Below the pieces are notes generated by a model, which was given only the letters and a program-made list of their open reading frames with translations, did no database searches and was not told the origin of the DNA. From Ancylobacter radicis (GTDB lineage Bacteria > Pseudomonadota > Alphaproteobacteria > Rhizobiales > Xanthobacteraceae): a DNA stretch of 64,000 nt. The translations under genes and the position numbers were made by a program. Shown here in pieces: positions 37,382-45,452 of the stretch; the stretch's first letter is position 1, and the number at the start of each line of letters is the position of its first letter. The stretch is from contig NZ_JAHCQH010000021.1 of NCBI RefSeq assembly GCF_018449475.1, positions 291,369 through 355,368 of the forward strand. Reading direction: 5' to 3'.

Positions 37382-38383
37382 ATGACCAACATGTTCAACA
37401 GGCGCCATGTTCTGTTCGCCGGGGCCGGCGCCCTTGCCGCCTCGCTCGCTCCCGCCGCGCGGGCGACCGGGGCGTTTCCCGACAAGCCGCTCCAGGTGCT
37501 GATTCCCACCGGTGAGGGCGGCGGCGTCGATCAGGCGGCCCGCGCCTTCAACCGCATCTGGGCCAAATATCTCGGCGCGAATTTCGAGTATTCCTATTTC
37601 CCCGGCGCCTCCGGTCAGGTCGGCTATGAGGTGTTCATCTCGAAGCGCCCGGCCGACGCCTACAATATTCTCTTCGGCAATATCGGGCCGGAGATGATCA
37701 TGTACGCAACCCAGAAGGTTAAGTACAAATATCCGGAGGATTTCGTCTATCTCGGCAGCATGGATGTCGATGATTCCGTCATCTGGGTCGGCTCGGGCAG
37801 CAAGTTCAAGACCATTCAGGAGATGGTCGATGAGGGCAAGAAGCGCGAGATCACCCTCTCGACCAGCCGCCTGCCGCATCCCTCGACCATCGGCGCTCTG
37901 GCGCTGGCCGAGGCGACCGGCATGAAGGTGCGGATGATCCCCTATGGCGGCGGCGGGCCGGCCCGCTCAGCGGCCATCACCGGCGAGGTGGATGGCTGCG
38001 CCACCTTCCTGTCCTCCTCGCTCGGCCTTGGCGATCAGGCGCGCTTCCTGACCGTGTTCAACGAGACCAACCGTGCGCCGGAACTGACCAACAACGCCCC
38101 GCCGGTGAACGCGGCGCTCGGCACCAAGATCCCGCCCATGTCCGGCCAGCGGGCCATCGCCATCCACGCCAAGGCGGTCGAGGCCTACCCGGACCGGGTG
38201 AAGAAGCTCTCTGACACCTTCCAGCAGGTCTTCAGCGATCCTGACTACAAGGCGGTCGCGGAGAAGGCCGGCACACCCTGGGAGTTCATCCAGTATGGCG
38301 ATGCGGCCTCGTGCCAGAAGTCGGCGCGCGAATTCGTCGAGCTTGCCGACCGCTACCGCGCCCTTCTCACCGCCACGAAGTAA
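37382..38383 (+). CDS. Bug/TctC-family tripartite transporter solute-binding protein
   Basis: 333-residue periplasmic receptor of the tripartite tricarboxylate transporter (TTT) family. FPDKPLQVLIPTGEGGGVDQAARAF is the Bug-family opening and PGASGQVGYEVF the second ligand loop, here lacking the usual Gly-Asn after it. The signal region NRRHVLFAGAGALAASLAPAARA has a twin arginine, so Tat export is plausible. First gene of a C-B-A ordered operon; an intercistronic hairpin follows. Substrates of the family are di- and tricarboxylates and related acids; the specific one cannot be read here. Confidence 0.85.
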   Translation: MTNMFNRRHVLFAGAGALAASLAPAARATGAFPDKPLQVLIPTGEGGGVDQAARAFNRIWAKYLGANFEYSYFPGASGQVGYEVFISKRPADAYNILFGNIGPEMIMYATQKVKYKYPEDFVYLGSMDVDDSVIWVGSGSKFKTIQEMVDEGKKREITLSTSRLPHPSTIGALALAEATGMKVRMIPYGGGGPARSAAITGEVDGCATFLSSSLGLGDQARFLTVFNETNRAPELTNNAPPVNAALGTKIPPMSGQRAIAIHAKAVEAYPDRVKKLSDTFQQVFSDPDYKAVAEKAGTPWEFIQYGDAASCQKSAREFVELADRYRALLTATK

Positions 38384-38393
38384 GCCGTCCTGT

Positions 38394-38424
38394 GGGCTCC
38401 GCGCGGCGCGTGCCGCCGGAGCCC
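38394..38424 (+). terminator. Intercistronic hairpin after the tctC-like gene
   Basis: GGGCTCCG pairs with CGGAGCCC (38394-38401 with 38417-38424), and inside it GCGGC pairs with GCCGC around a GCGT loop: 13 bp of GC-rich stem with one bulged C. There is no U tract. It lies 11 bp after the receptor stop and 26 bp before tctB. Such hairpins usually protect the upstream message or partly stop transcription, giving more receptor than permease. Confidence 0.6.
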
Positions 38425-38449
38425 GTCGGCACGCGCGCAGGATGCCATC

Positions 38450-38953
38450 ATGAATGACGATCGCAACGGCAAGGTCGCGACCGGCGCCGACTGGATCATC
38501 CCGATCCTCGGCGCCGGCTTCGCCACCTATTACCTCATCTCGATCAAGGATCTCGATTGGGAGGCCAAGGTCAGCGGCGTGTTCTGCGCCGTGGTCCTGT
38601 TTCTTCTGATCGGCATCTTCGCGCTGCGTACCGTGCTCGGGCTGCTGCGCGGCACGCATTACATCGAGCTGCGCAGCCTCTATGAGAGCCACAAGCTGGC
38701 CCTGATCCGCGGCTCGCTGTTCGCCCTCACCGTCGCCTCGGTCGCCATCATCCCGTGGGCCGGCTTCACCCTCAGCACCTTCGGCTTCCTGTTCGCCTGC
38801 TTCGTCTGGCTGCAGGGCATGTCGGCGCGCAACGCCGCGATCACCGCCGGCGCGCTCGCCTTTGCCGGCTATGTGCTGTTCATCCTCATCCTGCGGACGT
38901 CCTTCCCCCAGGGTCCCTTCGAGCGGCTTGCCTCGGCGCTCATCGGCCTGTGA
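38450..38953 (+). CDS. tctB: Tripartite transporter small membrane subunit TctB
   Basis: 167 residues with four predicted membrane helices (about 17-30, 42-65, 86-110 and 115-145), the size and pattern of TctB. It pairs with the large TctA permease, which follows after 24 bp. The sequence is poorly conserved in this family, so the call rests on topology and operon position. Confidence 0.82.
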   Translation: MNDDRNGKVATGADWIIPILGAGFATYYLISIKDLDWEAKVSGVFCAVVLFLLIGIFALRTVLGLLRGTHYIELRSLYESHKLALIRGSLFALTVASVAIIPWAGFTLSTFGFLFACFVWLQGMSARNAAITAGALAFAGYVLFILILRTSFPQGPFERLASALIGL

Positions 38954-38977
38954 GCCGGCACGGACGGGAGGTCCGCC

Positions 38978-40498
38978 ATGAATCTCAGCTTCCAGATCCT
39001 ATCCGACCAGTTCCTGCTGAATTTCAGCTATCTGTGGCTGATCGTGATCGCCACCACCATCGGCATCATCATCGGCGCCATGCCGGGCTTCGGCTCCGCC
39101 AACACCATCATCATGCTGCTGCCCTTCACCCTGGCGGTGGATGTGGACGTGGCGATGATCTTCATGGTCTCGCTGTTCGTTGCCTCGCATATGGGCGGCG
39201 GCATCACCTCGATCCTGCTGAACATTCCCGGCAATGGCGGCTCGGCCGCGACCTGCCTCGACGGCTATCCGATGGCGCGCAAGGGGCTGGGCCAGCAGGC
39301 GCTGGTGCTCTCCTTCGTCGCCTCGACGGTGGGCGGCATGGTCACGGCGCTGCTGTCGATCTTCCTGCTGCCCTATATCGCGCGGCTCGCCTTCTACATG
39401 CACAGCGTGGAAATGGTGGTGATCCTGCTGTTCGGCATCACGCTGATCGCCTCCGTCGCCTCCGACAACATGCTCAAAGGCCTGATCGCCGGCTTCCTCG
39501 GCCTGCTGATCGGGGCCATCGGCGCGGATCACATCTACTCCACGCCGCGCGGCACCTTCGGGTTCATCGAGCTGTATGACGGCGTGCCGCTGATCGCGGT
39601 GCTGATCGGCGTCTTCGCCATCTCCGAGGCGCTGATCATGATGGAGAACAGCTCGGTGCTCAGCGATGCCGGCCGGCAGATGATGAAGCAGGCTGGCTGG
39701 AAGGAGACCTGGGAGGGCGTCGTCATGTCCTTCCAGCGCACCTGGCACATGATCTGGACCGGCATTATCGGCCTCATCATCGGCATCGTGCCGGGCGCCG
39801 GCGCCTCCATCGCCGCCTTCGTCGCCTACCAGCAGTCGCGGCTCTACTCAAAAACGCCGGAGAAATACGGCACCGGCATCCCGGAAGGGGTGATCGCGCC
39901 GGAATCGGCCAATAATGGCTGCGCCTCGGGCGATCTCATTCCGCTGCTCGTCATCGGCGTGCCCGGCGGCACGACGGCGGCGGTGATGCTGATCGTGATG
40001 ACCTATCACGGCGTGCAGCTCGGCCCGCGCCTGTTCATCCAGAACCCCGGTCTCGGCTATGGCGTGTTCATCACCATGCTGGTGGCCTATGCGGTGATGC
40101 TGTTCACCACCCTGCCGCTGACCAAATACGTCTCCAAGCTGGTGCTCATCCCGACCCCGGTTCTGGCGCCGATCATCATCGCCTTCACGCTGGTCGGGGC
40201 GTTCGCGCCGCGCGGCTACATGTTCGACCTGTGGCTCACCCTGATCTTCGGCGCCATCGGCTATGTCTGCCGCAAGACCGGCTTCAACGTGGTGGCCCTG
40301 CTGATCGGCGTCATCCTCGGGCCGATGCTGGAGGCGAATGTGATGCGGGCGCTGCGGATCAGCGGCAACGACCCCTGGGTGTTCGTCTCCTCGCCGGTGG
40401 GCAATGTGCTGTGGGTGGCGCTCGCCGTCTCGCTCGCCATTCCCTCCATCGTGCAATGGCGCCGCAACCGCGCCGCCAGCCGGGCGGCCACGGCATGA
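38978..40498 (+). CDS. tctA: Tripartite transporter large permease TctA
   Basis: 506-residue integral membrane permease with about 12 helices. Family landmarks are IGAMPGFGSANTIIMLLPFT near the N-terminus, MGGGITSILLNIPGNGGSAATCLDGYPMARKG and the mid-protein IIGIVPGAGASIAAFVAY with PEGVIAPESANNGCASGDLIPLL. Driven by an ion gradient with the periplasmic receptor as partner. Its stop overlaps the start of the LVIVD protein (ATGA), which suggests that protein works in the same pathway. Confidence 0.92.
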   Translation: MNLSFQILSDQFLLNFSYLWLIVIATTIGIIIGAMPGFGSANTIIMLLPFTLAVDVDVAMIFMVSLFVASHMGGGITSILLNIPGNGGSAATCLDGYPMARKGLGQQALVLSFVASTVGGMVTALLSIFLLPYIARLAFYMHSVEMVVILLFGITLIASVASDNMLKGLIAGFLGLLIGAIGADHIYSTPRGTFGFIELYDGVPLIAVLIGVFAISEALIMMENSSVLSDAGRQMMKQAGWKETWEGVVMSFQRTWHMIWTGIIGLIIGIVPGAGASIAAFVAYQQSRLYSKTPEKYGTGIPEGVIAPESANNGCASGDLIPLLVIGVPGGTTAAVMLIVMTYHGVQLGPRLFIQNPGLGYGVFITMLVAYAVMLFTTLPLTKYVSKLVLIPTPVLAPIIIAFTLVGAFAPRGYMFDLWLTLIFGAIGYVCRKTGFNVVALLIGVILGPMLEANVMRALRISGNDPWVFVSSPVGNVLWVALAVSLAIPSIVQWRRNRAASRAATA

Positions 40499-41784
40499 GC
40501 GGCACCGCTTCTCCCGCCGGGCCGCTGCACAGCGCCAACATCACCCCGCTCGCCCGGCTCGACATTCCCGGCGGCGGGGAGGTGGTGGTGCACAAGGGCC
40601 ATGCCTTCATCGGCCACATGTCGCCCCCGCTCGGCACCAGCATCTACGATGTGCGCGACCCGAAAGCGCCGCGCCTCGTCGCCAGCCTGCCGCCGCCGGA
40701 CGGCTATTCCCACACCCACAAGGTGAAGGTCGCCGGCGATCTGATGATCACCAATGTCGAGCGGCACCGCCGGCATTTCTACCGCAAGGGCGAGCGCATC
40801 GAGACGGTGACGGGCGAGCTTGCCGCCCGGCTCGGGCGGGCGCCCGGCGCCGGGGAGGTCGCGGCGGCGCTTGGCGTCGCGCCGGGCGATCTCGACGATC
40901 TGCGGGCGGGGCTCGCGCGGGGCTATAGCGACGGCGGCTTCCGCGTCTGGGACATCGCCGACCCCGCCAAGCCGCGCGAACTTGCCTATGTGAAGACCGG
41001 CGGCATCGGCGTGCACCGCTTCGATATGGACGAGCGTTACGCCTATATTTCCACGGAGATGGAAGGCTATGTCGGCAACATACTGGTCATTTACGACCTT
41101 GCCGACCCGAGCCACCCGCGCGAAGTCTCGCGCTGGCACCTGCCCGGCCAGCATGTCGCCGGCGGCGAGACGCTGGGCTGGTCCGGCCAGCGCCATCGCC
41201 TGCATCATGCGCTGCGGGTTGGCGATGTGATGTGGGCCTCGTGCTGGTATGCCGGGGCCTACGCCATCGACATTTCCGACATCGCCCATCCGCGCACGGT
41301 TGGCAGCTTCAACTACCACCCCCCCTATCCCGAGCCGACCCACACCTTCTTTCGTCTCGCCCAGCCGATCGCCGGCCGGCAGATCGCTCTCGTGATCGAC
41401 GAGGAGCACGAGCACATACCCGGGCAGCCGCATGCCTTCCTCTGGGTGCTGGACGTGGCTGATCTCGGCCGCATCACGCCGATTTCCACCTTCCATGTCG
41501 GCGAATCCGCCTCGCCCTACGCGACCACGGGTGGGCGCTTCGGCGCGCATCAGTTCCAGGAACGGCAGATCGGCAGCCTCGTCTTCGCGACCTGGTTTTC
41601 CGGCGGGCTGCGCGTCATCGACCTCGCCGATCCCGAACTGCCAGTGGAGCGGGCCTATTTCATCCCCGCGCCGGCGCCCGGCCACGCGGCGCCGCAGAGC
41701 AACGATGTCGATGTCGACGAACGGGGCATCGTCTATCTGCTCGACCGCGACCGCGGCCTCGACATTCTGCGCTTCGAGGGCTGA
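40495..41784 (+). CDS. LVIVD-repeat beta-propeller-like protein with helical insert
   Basis: 429 residues without a signal peptide. Repeated strands such as TSIYDVRDPKAPRLVASL, GGFRVWDIADPAKPRELAYV, NILVIYDLADPSHPREVSRW, YAIDISDIAHPRTVGSF and GLRVIDLADPELPVERAYF are LVIVD repeats, which build a propeller. Many His residues (for example YSHTHKVKV, HEHIPGQPHAF) could bind metal. Residues about 100-144 form a helical insert (TGELAARLGRAPGAGEVAAALGV) resembling the helix-turn-helix of sigma-factor region 3. Translationally coupled to tctA, so it may act on the imported compound. No catalytic activity can be assigned. Confidence 0.75.
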   Translation: MSGTASPAGPLHSANITPLARLDIPGGGEVVVHKGHAFIGHMSPPLGTSIYDVRDPKAPRLVASLPPPDGYSHTHKVKVAGDLMITNVERHRRHFYRKGERIETVTGELAARLGRAPGAGEVAAALGVAPGDLDDLRAGLARGYSDGGFRVWDIADPAKPRELAYVKTGGIGVHRFDMDERYAYISTEMEGYVGNILVIYDLADPSHPREVSRWHLPGQHVAGGETLGWSGQRHRLHHALRVGDVMWASCWYAGAYAIDISDIAHPRTVGSFNYHPPYPEPTHTFFRLAQPIAGRQIALVIDEEHEHIPGQPHAFLWVLDVADLGRITPISTFHVGESASPYATTGGRFGAHQFQERQIGSLVFATWFSGGLRVIDLADPELPVERAYFIPAPAPGHAAPQSNDVDVDERGIVYLLDRDRGLDILRFEG

Positions 41785-41795
41785 GGGGCGGGCCG

Positions 41796-42053
41796 ATGTG
41801 CGAGGACTGTTTCGACGACGAGGAGACCCCGCCCACCGCCTTTTCCCTTGAGGAGATCGCCGCGGCGGCACGGCACATCGAGCGCGACATGGCCGGCGCG
41901 CCGGTGCCGGCCGGTGCCTGGGATATCTATTTCGGGCGGACCAGCGGCGTTCTCGATCTGCGCCGGCTCGACCGCATCGCCCGGAGCGTCGAGGCGGCGC
42001 GGGTGCTGCTCGCGCTAAGTCGGCCGGGCGGGCATTCTCGCGCCGCCGTTTGA
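41796..42053 (+). CDS. Small acidic protein with CxxC, unknown function
   Basis: 85 codons starting 11 bp after the LVIVD gene. The N-terminus MCEDCFDDEE has a Cys-x-x-Cys pair and is strongly acidic; the middle is helical (SLEEIAAAARHIERDMAG). No family recognised. Position and codon use fit a real gene at the end of the tct operon, and it ends 18 bp before the convergent opgH stop. It could bind a metal through CxxC. Confidence 0.5.
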   Translation: MCEDCFDDEETPPTAFSLEEIAAAARHIERDMAGAPVPAGAWDIYFGRTSGVLDLRRLDRIARSVEAARVLLALSRPGGHSRAAV

Positions 42054-42071
42054 CGGACAATGGCGGCGGCT

Positions 42072-43883
42072 TCAGGCCGCCTCGGCCTGCGGCTCCACGG
42101 TCGGCAGGCCGGTGGCGGCTTGCGTTTCCTCAGGGATCGCGCACAGGCCGGCCCGCATCAGCCAGCGCCCGAGCGCCGGCTCGGCGGTGAGCACCGCGAA
42201 GGGCACGGCGAGCAGCAGGCCGGTCAGCGCCGGCACGGCCCAGATCAGGGCGCCGGGCGCGAAGCTGTAGAGCGTCGCCGCCATCGCCGCGCCAAACAGG
42301 AATTGCGGCCAGAGCCCGGCCAGCGCGGTGCGCCAGGACAGCCGTGCCGCGTCGCGCGCCTGCGCGTCCCAGGTGATGGTCCGCCCGAAGGCGAGCCCGA
42401 GCATGAACAGGGCGATGCGCACGGCGACCACCGGCCCGAGCAGCACGCCGAACAGGAACTCGGTGAACGCGCCGCCCAGCAGCCGCCCCGTGCCGCCATA
42501 ACGCCGGCGCTCCTCGCGGCGCAGCAGCACATCGGCGAGGCCGGCCAGCTTGGGCGTCAGGCTCATGGCGAAGGTCGCGAGGAACAGCGCCAGTCCCAGC
42601 GCCGCCGGGAACGGCTCGTCATACATCTCGGTGTCGAACACTTTCAGCGTCGCCAGCACCATGAAGCCGATCCAGGCGAAGGCGCCGAGATACATGAGAA
42701 TCGCCCAAGCGATCTGGAAGCGGCTCATCGGCTTGAGGCCGGGCATCGCCAGCAGGCGCCAATACTGCATGTTGCCCTGGCACCAGCGCAGGTCGCGCCG
42801 GGTGAATTCGGTCAGATGCGGCGGATTCTCCTCATAGCTCTCCATCTCCTCGGGGAGCACGCGCACCTCATAGCCGGCGCGGCGCATCAGCACCGCCTCG
42901 ATCTGGTCATGCGAGAGGATGGGGCCGCTGAGCGGGCCGTTGCCGGACAGGACGGGCAGGTGGCAATGCGCCTTGAACGGGGCGATGCGGATCACCGCGT
43001 TATGCCCCCAATAGGGTCCGCAATCGCCCGCCCACCAGGAGGCGCCCATGGTGTAGGAGCGCATGCCGTGACGCATTCCGAACTGGAAGATGCGGGCGAA
43101 GGGCGATTGCGAGGGCATGCCGACCACGAGGCTTTGCAAGATGCCGAGGCGCGGATGGGCCTGCATGATCCGCACGAGGCGCAGGATCGCGGAGGCACTG
43201 AGGAAGCTGTCGGCATCGAGGGTGAGCATCAGGTCGTGCTCATGGCCCCAGCGGTCGAGGAAGTCGCGGATATTGCCGGCCTTGAACCCCGTATTGTCGT
43301 CACGCCGGCGATAATGCAGCCGCACACCGCCGGTCTCGCGCCGCCACGCCTCGAAAAGCGCCTCTTCGGCGGCGGCGATGTCCGGGCGGGTGGTGTCGGA
43401 CAGCACGAACCAGGTGAAATGCGCGCCGGCGCCGCTGCGCTCGACATCCTGGCGCATGAGCTTGAGGCGGGACAGCGCGCGCTCGGGATCCTCGTTGCGC
43501 AGCGTCATCAGCACCGCCACGCGCGCGGTGATCGGGCCATCCTCGCTCCCTGTATCGGCAAAGGGATAGACCTGCGCGCGTGCATCGGCCGGGCCGTGCA
43601 GCATCCACAGGCCGATCACCGCGTTCCAGAAGCCGAGAATGGTCCAGGGCGTCGAGACGCAGAAGGCGATCAGCAGCATTGCGTCGAGCGCGGTGACGCC
43701 GCCGGTGGCGAGCAGTCGGGCGAACAGTGCGACCAGCCCGGCATAGGTCGCGACATTGAGGACGGCGACCAAGACGCGCCGCCGGAAGAGGGTGCGAGAG
43801 GACTGGATGCCCGCCGGAGTCAGTCCGGTTGCCGCCGGGACGAGGGACGACACATCACCGGCAATCTCTTCGTTCAGACTCAT
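42072..43883 (-). CDS. opgH: Osmoregulated periplasmic glucan glucosyltransferase OpgH
   Basis: Family 2 inner-membrane glucosyltransferase that polymerises beta-glucan from UDP-glucose. 603 aa, shorter than the 840 aa of E. coli OpgH, with the cytoplasmic N-terminal extension missing. Visible: two helices near 38-80, a catalytic domain with VLMTLRNEDPE, TLDADSF (DxD), LPEEMESYEENPP (TED-like base) and RRDLRWCQGNMQY (QxxRW-like), then several C-terminal helices. The periplasmic partner opgG, usually adjacent, is not in the window. Transcribed divergently from the dehydrogenase cluster. Confidence 0.9.
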   Translation of the reverse strand: MSLNEEIAGDVSSLVPAATGLTPAGIQSSRTLFRRRVLVAVLNVATYAGLVALFARLLATGGVTALDAMLLIAFCVSTPWTILGFWNAVIGLWMLHGPADARAQVYPFADTGSEDGPITARVAVLMTLRNEDPERALSRLKLMRQDVERSGAGAHFTWFVLSDTTRPDIAAAEEALFEAWRRETGGVRLHYRRRDDNTGFKAGNIRDFLDRWGHEHDLMLTLDADSFLSASAILRLVRIMQAHPRLGILQSLVVGMPSQSPFARIFQFGMRHGMRSYTMGASWWAGDCGPYWGHNAVIRIAPFKAHCHLPVLSGNGPLSGPILSHDQIEAVLMRRAGYEVRVLPEEMESYEENPPHLTEFTRRDLRWCQGNMQYWRLLAMPGLKPMSRFQIAWAILMYLGAFAWIGFMVLATLKVFDTEMYDEPFPAALGLALFLATFAMSLTPKLAGLADVLLRREERRRYGGTGRLLGGAFTEFLFGVLLGPVVAVRIALFMLGLAFGRTITWDAQARDAARLSWRTALAGLWPQFLFGAAMAATLYSFAPGALIWAVPALTGLLLAVPFAVLTAEPALGRWLMRAGLCAIPEETQAATGLPTVEPQAEAA

Positions 43884-44010
43884 GCGGCCACTCGGGGTGC
43901 GGGAACCATTGCCCTTCCGGGCGGCGACGACCTTTATACGCAGGGGCGGTGGGCCGGTTCACGCGCTTGTTGCGATCGCCTGCCCTGTACCGCTGTTAGA
44001 CAGGATCATC

Positions 44011-45033
44011 GTGACCGGAGTTCGCCCGCCCGTGACAGAGCCAGCCTACCCCGAAACGCGCCGGCGCTCCGCCCGCCAGCTCTGGTGCGCGGCGCCGGGG
44101 CGCTATGAGATGAGAGCGGCGGAACTCGCCCCCCGCGGCGATGACATGCTGACGGTGCGGGCGCTGGCCTCCGGGGTCAGCCGGGGCAGCGAGAGCCTGG
44201 TCTGCCAGGGCCTTGTGCCGGAGAGCGAGCATCAGCGGATGCGCGCGCCGTTCCAGCAGGGCGCATTCCCCTTTCCGGTGCTCTATGGCTATCAGAGCGT
44301 CGGGCGGGTCGAGGACGGGCCGCCGGCATGGCTGGGGCGCACCGTCTTTGCGCTGCATCCCCATCAGGATGTCTATCATCTGCCGGTCTCGGCGGTGGTA
44401 CCGGTGCCGGACGCCGTCCCCGCGCGGCGGGCGACGCTGGCGGCGAATATGGAGACCGCGCTCAACGCGCTGTGGGATTCCGGGGCCGGGCCGGGTGACC
44501 GGATCGTGATCGTCGGCGGCGGGGTGGTCGGGCTGCTGGTGACCGCGCTTGCCGCCGCGCTGCCCGGCGCGGAGGTGACGCTGGTCGATGTGCGCCCCGG
44601 GCGCGCAGATCTGGCGCAGGCCTTCGGCGCCCGCTTCGCGACGCCGGGCGAGGCCGGCGACGATGCCGACATCGTGTTCCATACCAGCGCCACCGCCGCC
44701 GGCTTGCAGACCGCCCTTGCGGCTGGCGGCTTCGAGGCGCGGATCGTCGAGGTGAGCTGGTACGGCAGCCGCGCCACGCCGGTGCATCTGGGCGAAACCT
44801 TCCACAGCCGCCGCCTTCAGTTGATCGGTTCGCAGGTCGGCGCCGTATCCCCTTCACGACGGCCGCGCTGGCCGCACGCCCGCCGGCTTGGCAAGGCGCT
44901 GGCGCTGCTGGACGATGCGCGGCTCGATCGGCTGATCACGCATGTCGTTCCGTTTGAACAGGCCCCGGTTCACCTGCCGGGGCTGCTGACCGGTGGGCAG
45001 GACGCGCTCGCGATCCTGCTCGCTTACTCATGA
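44011..45033 (+). CDS. Medium-chain dehydrogenase/reductase, zinc ligands not evident
   Basis: 340-residue MDR-superfamily oxidoreductase. The N-terminal GroES-like part has ASGVSRGSESLVCQG, where zinc alcohol dehydrogenases carry their Cys/His ligands; these are not evident. The nucleotide-binding part shows IVIVGGGVVGLLVTALAAALPGAEVTLVDVR, with the acidic residue after strand 2 favouring NAD(H). The GTG at 44011 has AGGA 5-6 nt upstream; a second GTG at 44032 is possible. It leads an operon with a PTPS-like protein (7-bp gap), a glycosyltransferase and a methyltransferase. Substrate unknown; presumably an intermediate in the small-molecule pathway discussed under findings. Confidence 0.8.
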   Translation: MTGVRPPVTEPAYPETRRRSARQLWCAAPGRYEMRAAELAPRGDDMLTVRALASGVSRGSESLVCQGLVPESEHQRMRAPFQQGAFPFPVLYGYQSVGRVEDGPPAWLGRTVFALHPHQDVYHLPVSAVVPVPDAVPARRATLAANMETALNALWDSGAGPGDRIVIVGGGVVGLLVTALAAALPGAEVTLVDVRPGRADLAQAFGARFATPGEAGDDADIVFHTSATAAGLQTALAAGGFEARIVEVSWYGSRATPVHLGETFHSRRLQLIGSQVGAVSPSRRPRWPHARRLGKALALLDDARLDRLITHVVPFEQAPVHLPGLLTGGQDALAILLAYS

Positions 45034-45040
45034 GGATGTC

Positions 45041-45442
45041 ATGTTCTGTGTAGAAGTCCGCGATCGCATCATGATCGCCCATTCGCTGCCCGATCCGTTC
45101 TTCGGTCCCGCGCAGAACATGCATGGCGCGACCTTCGTGGTCGATGTCGCCTTCTTCCGCCCCGAACTGACGGCGAAGAATGTGGTGGTGGACATCGGCG
45201 CCGCGCTCGATGTGCTGAAAGCGGTGCTGAAGCCGCTCGCCTACCAGAATCTCGACACCCTGCCGCAATTTGCGGGCCTTCTGACGACCACCGAATTCCT
45301 CGCCAAATACATCTTCGATGCGGTGGCCGATGCTGCCCGCACCGGCGCGCTGGGCGAGGACGGGGCGGGGCTCGCCAAGATCCGCGTGACGCTGCACGAG
45401 ACCGATCTCGCCCGCGCCAGCTTTGAGGGCGCCATCGGCTGA
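45041..45442 (+). CDS. 6-pyruvoyl-tetrahydropterin synthase/QueD-fold protein lacking catalytic residues
   Basis: 133 residues with the PTPS/QueD (T-fold) outline: IMIAHSLPD with a zinc-type His14, NMHGATFVVDV with His28, TTTEFLAKYIFDAV and VTLHETDLAR with the pterin-anchoring Glu120. Against QueD by eye, the catalytic Cys four residues before HGH is Ala24, the third zinc His is Ala30, and the Asp-His dyad of LDHxxLN is Ala67-Tyr68. So the nucleophile, the dyad and one metal ligand are gone while the base-recognition Glu stays. It may bind a pterin or similar heterocycle or do new chemistry. The start follows GAGGA at good spacing. Confidence 0.78.
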   Translation: MFCVEVRDRIMIAHSLPDPFFGPAQNMHGATFVVDVAFFRPELTAKNVVVDIGAALDVLKAVLKPLAYQNLDTLPQFAGLLTTTEFLAKYIFDAVADAARTGALGEDGAGLAKIRVTLHETDLARASFEGAIG

Positions 45443-45452
45443 GGAGCGGGCC

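Noticed and set aside
36961..37515. 184-codon frame before the first tct operon
   Set aside because: Overlaps the receptor gene by 134 bp in another frame, contains the receptor's promoter and lacks any family feature.
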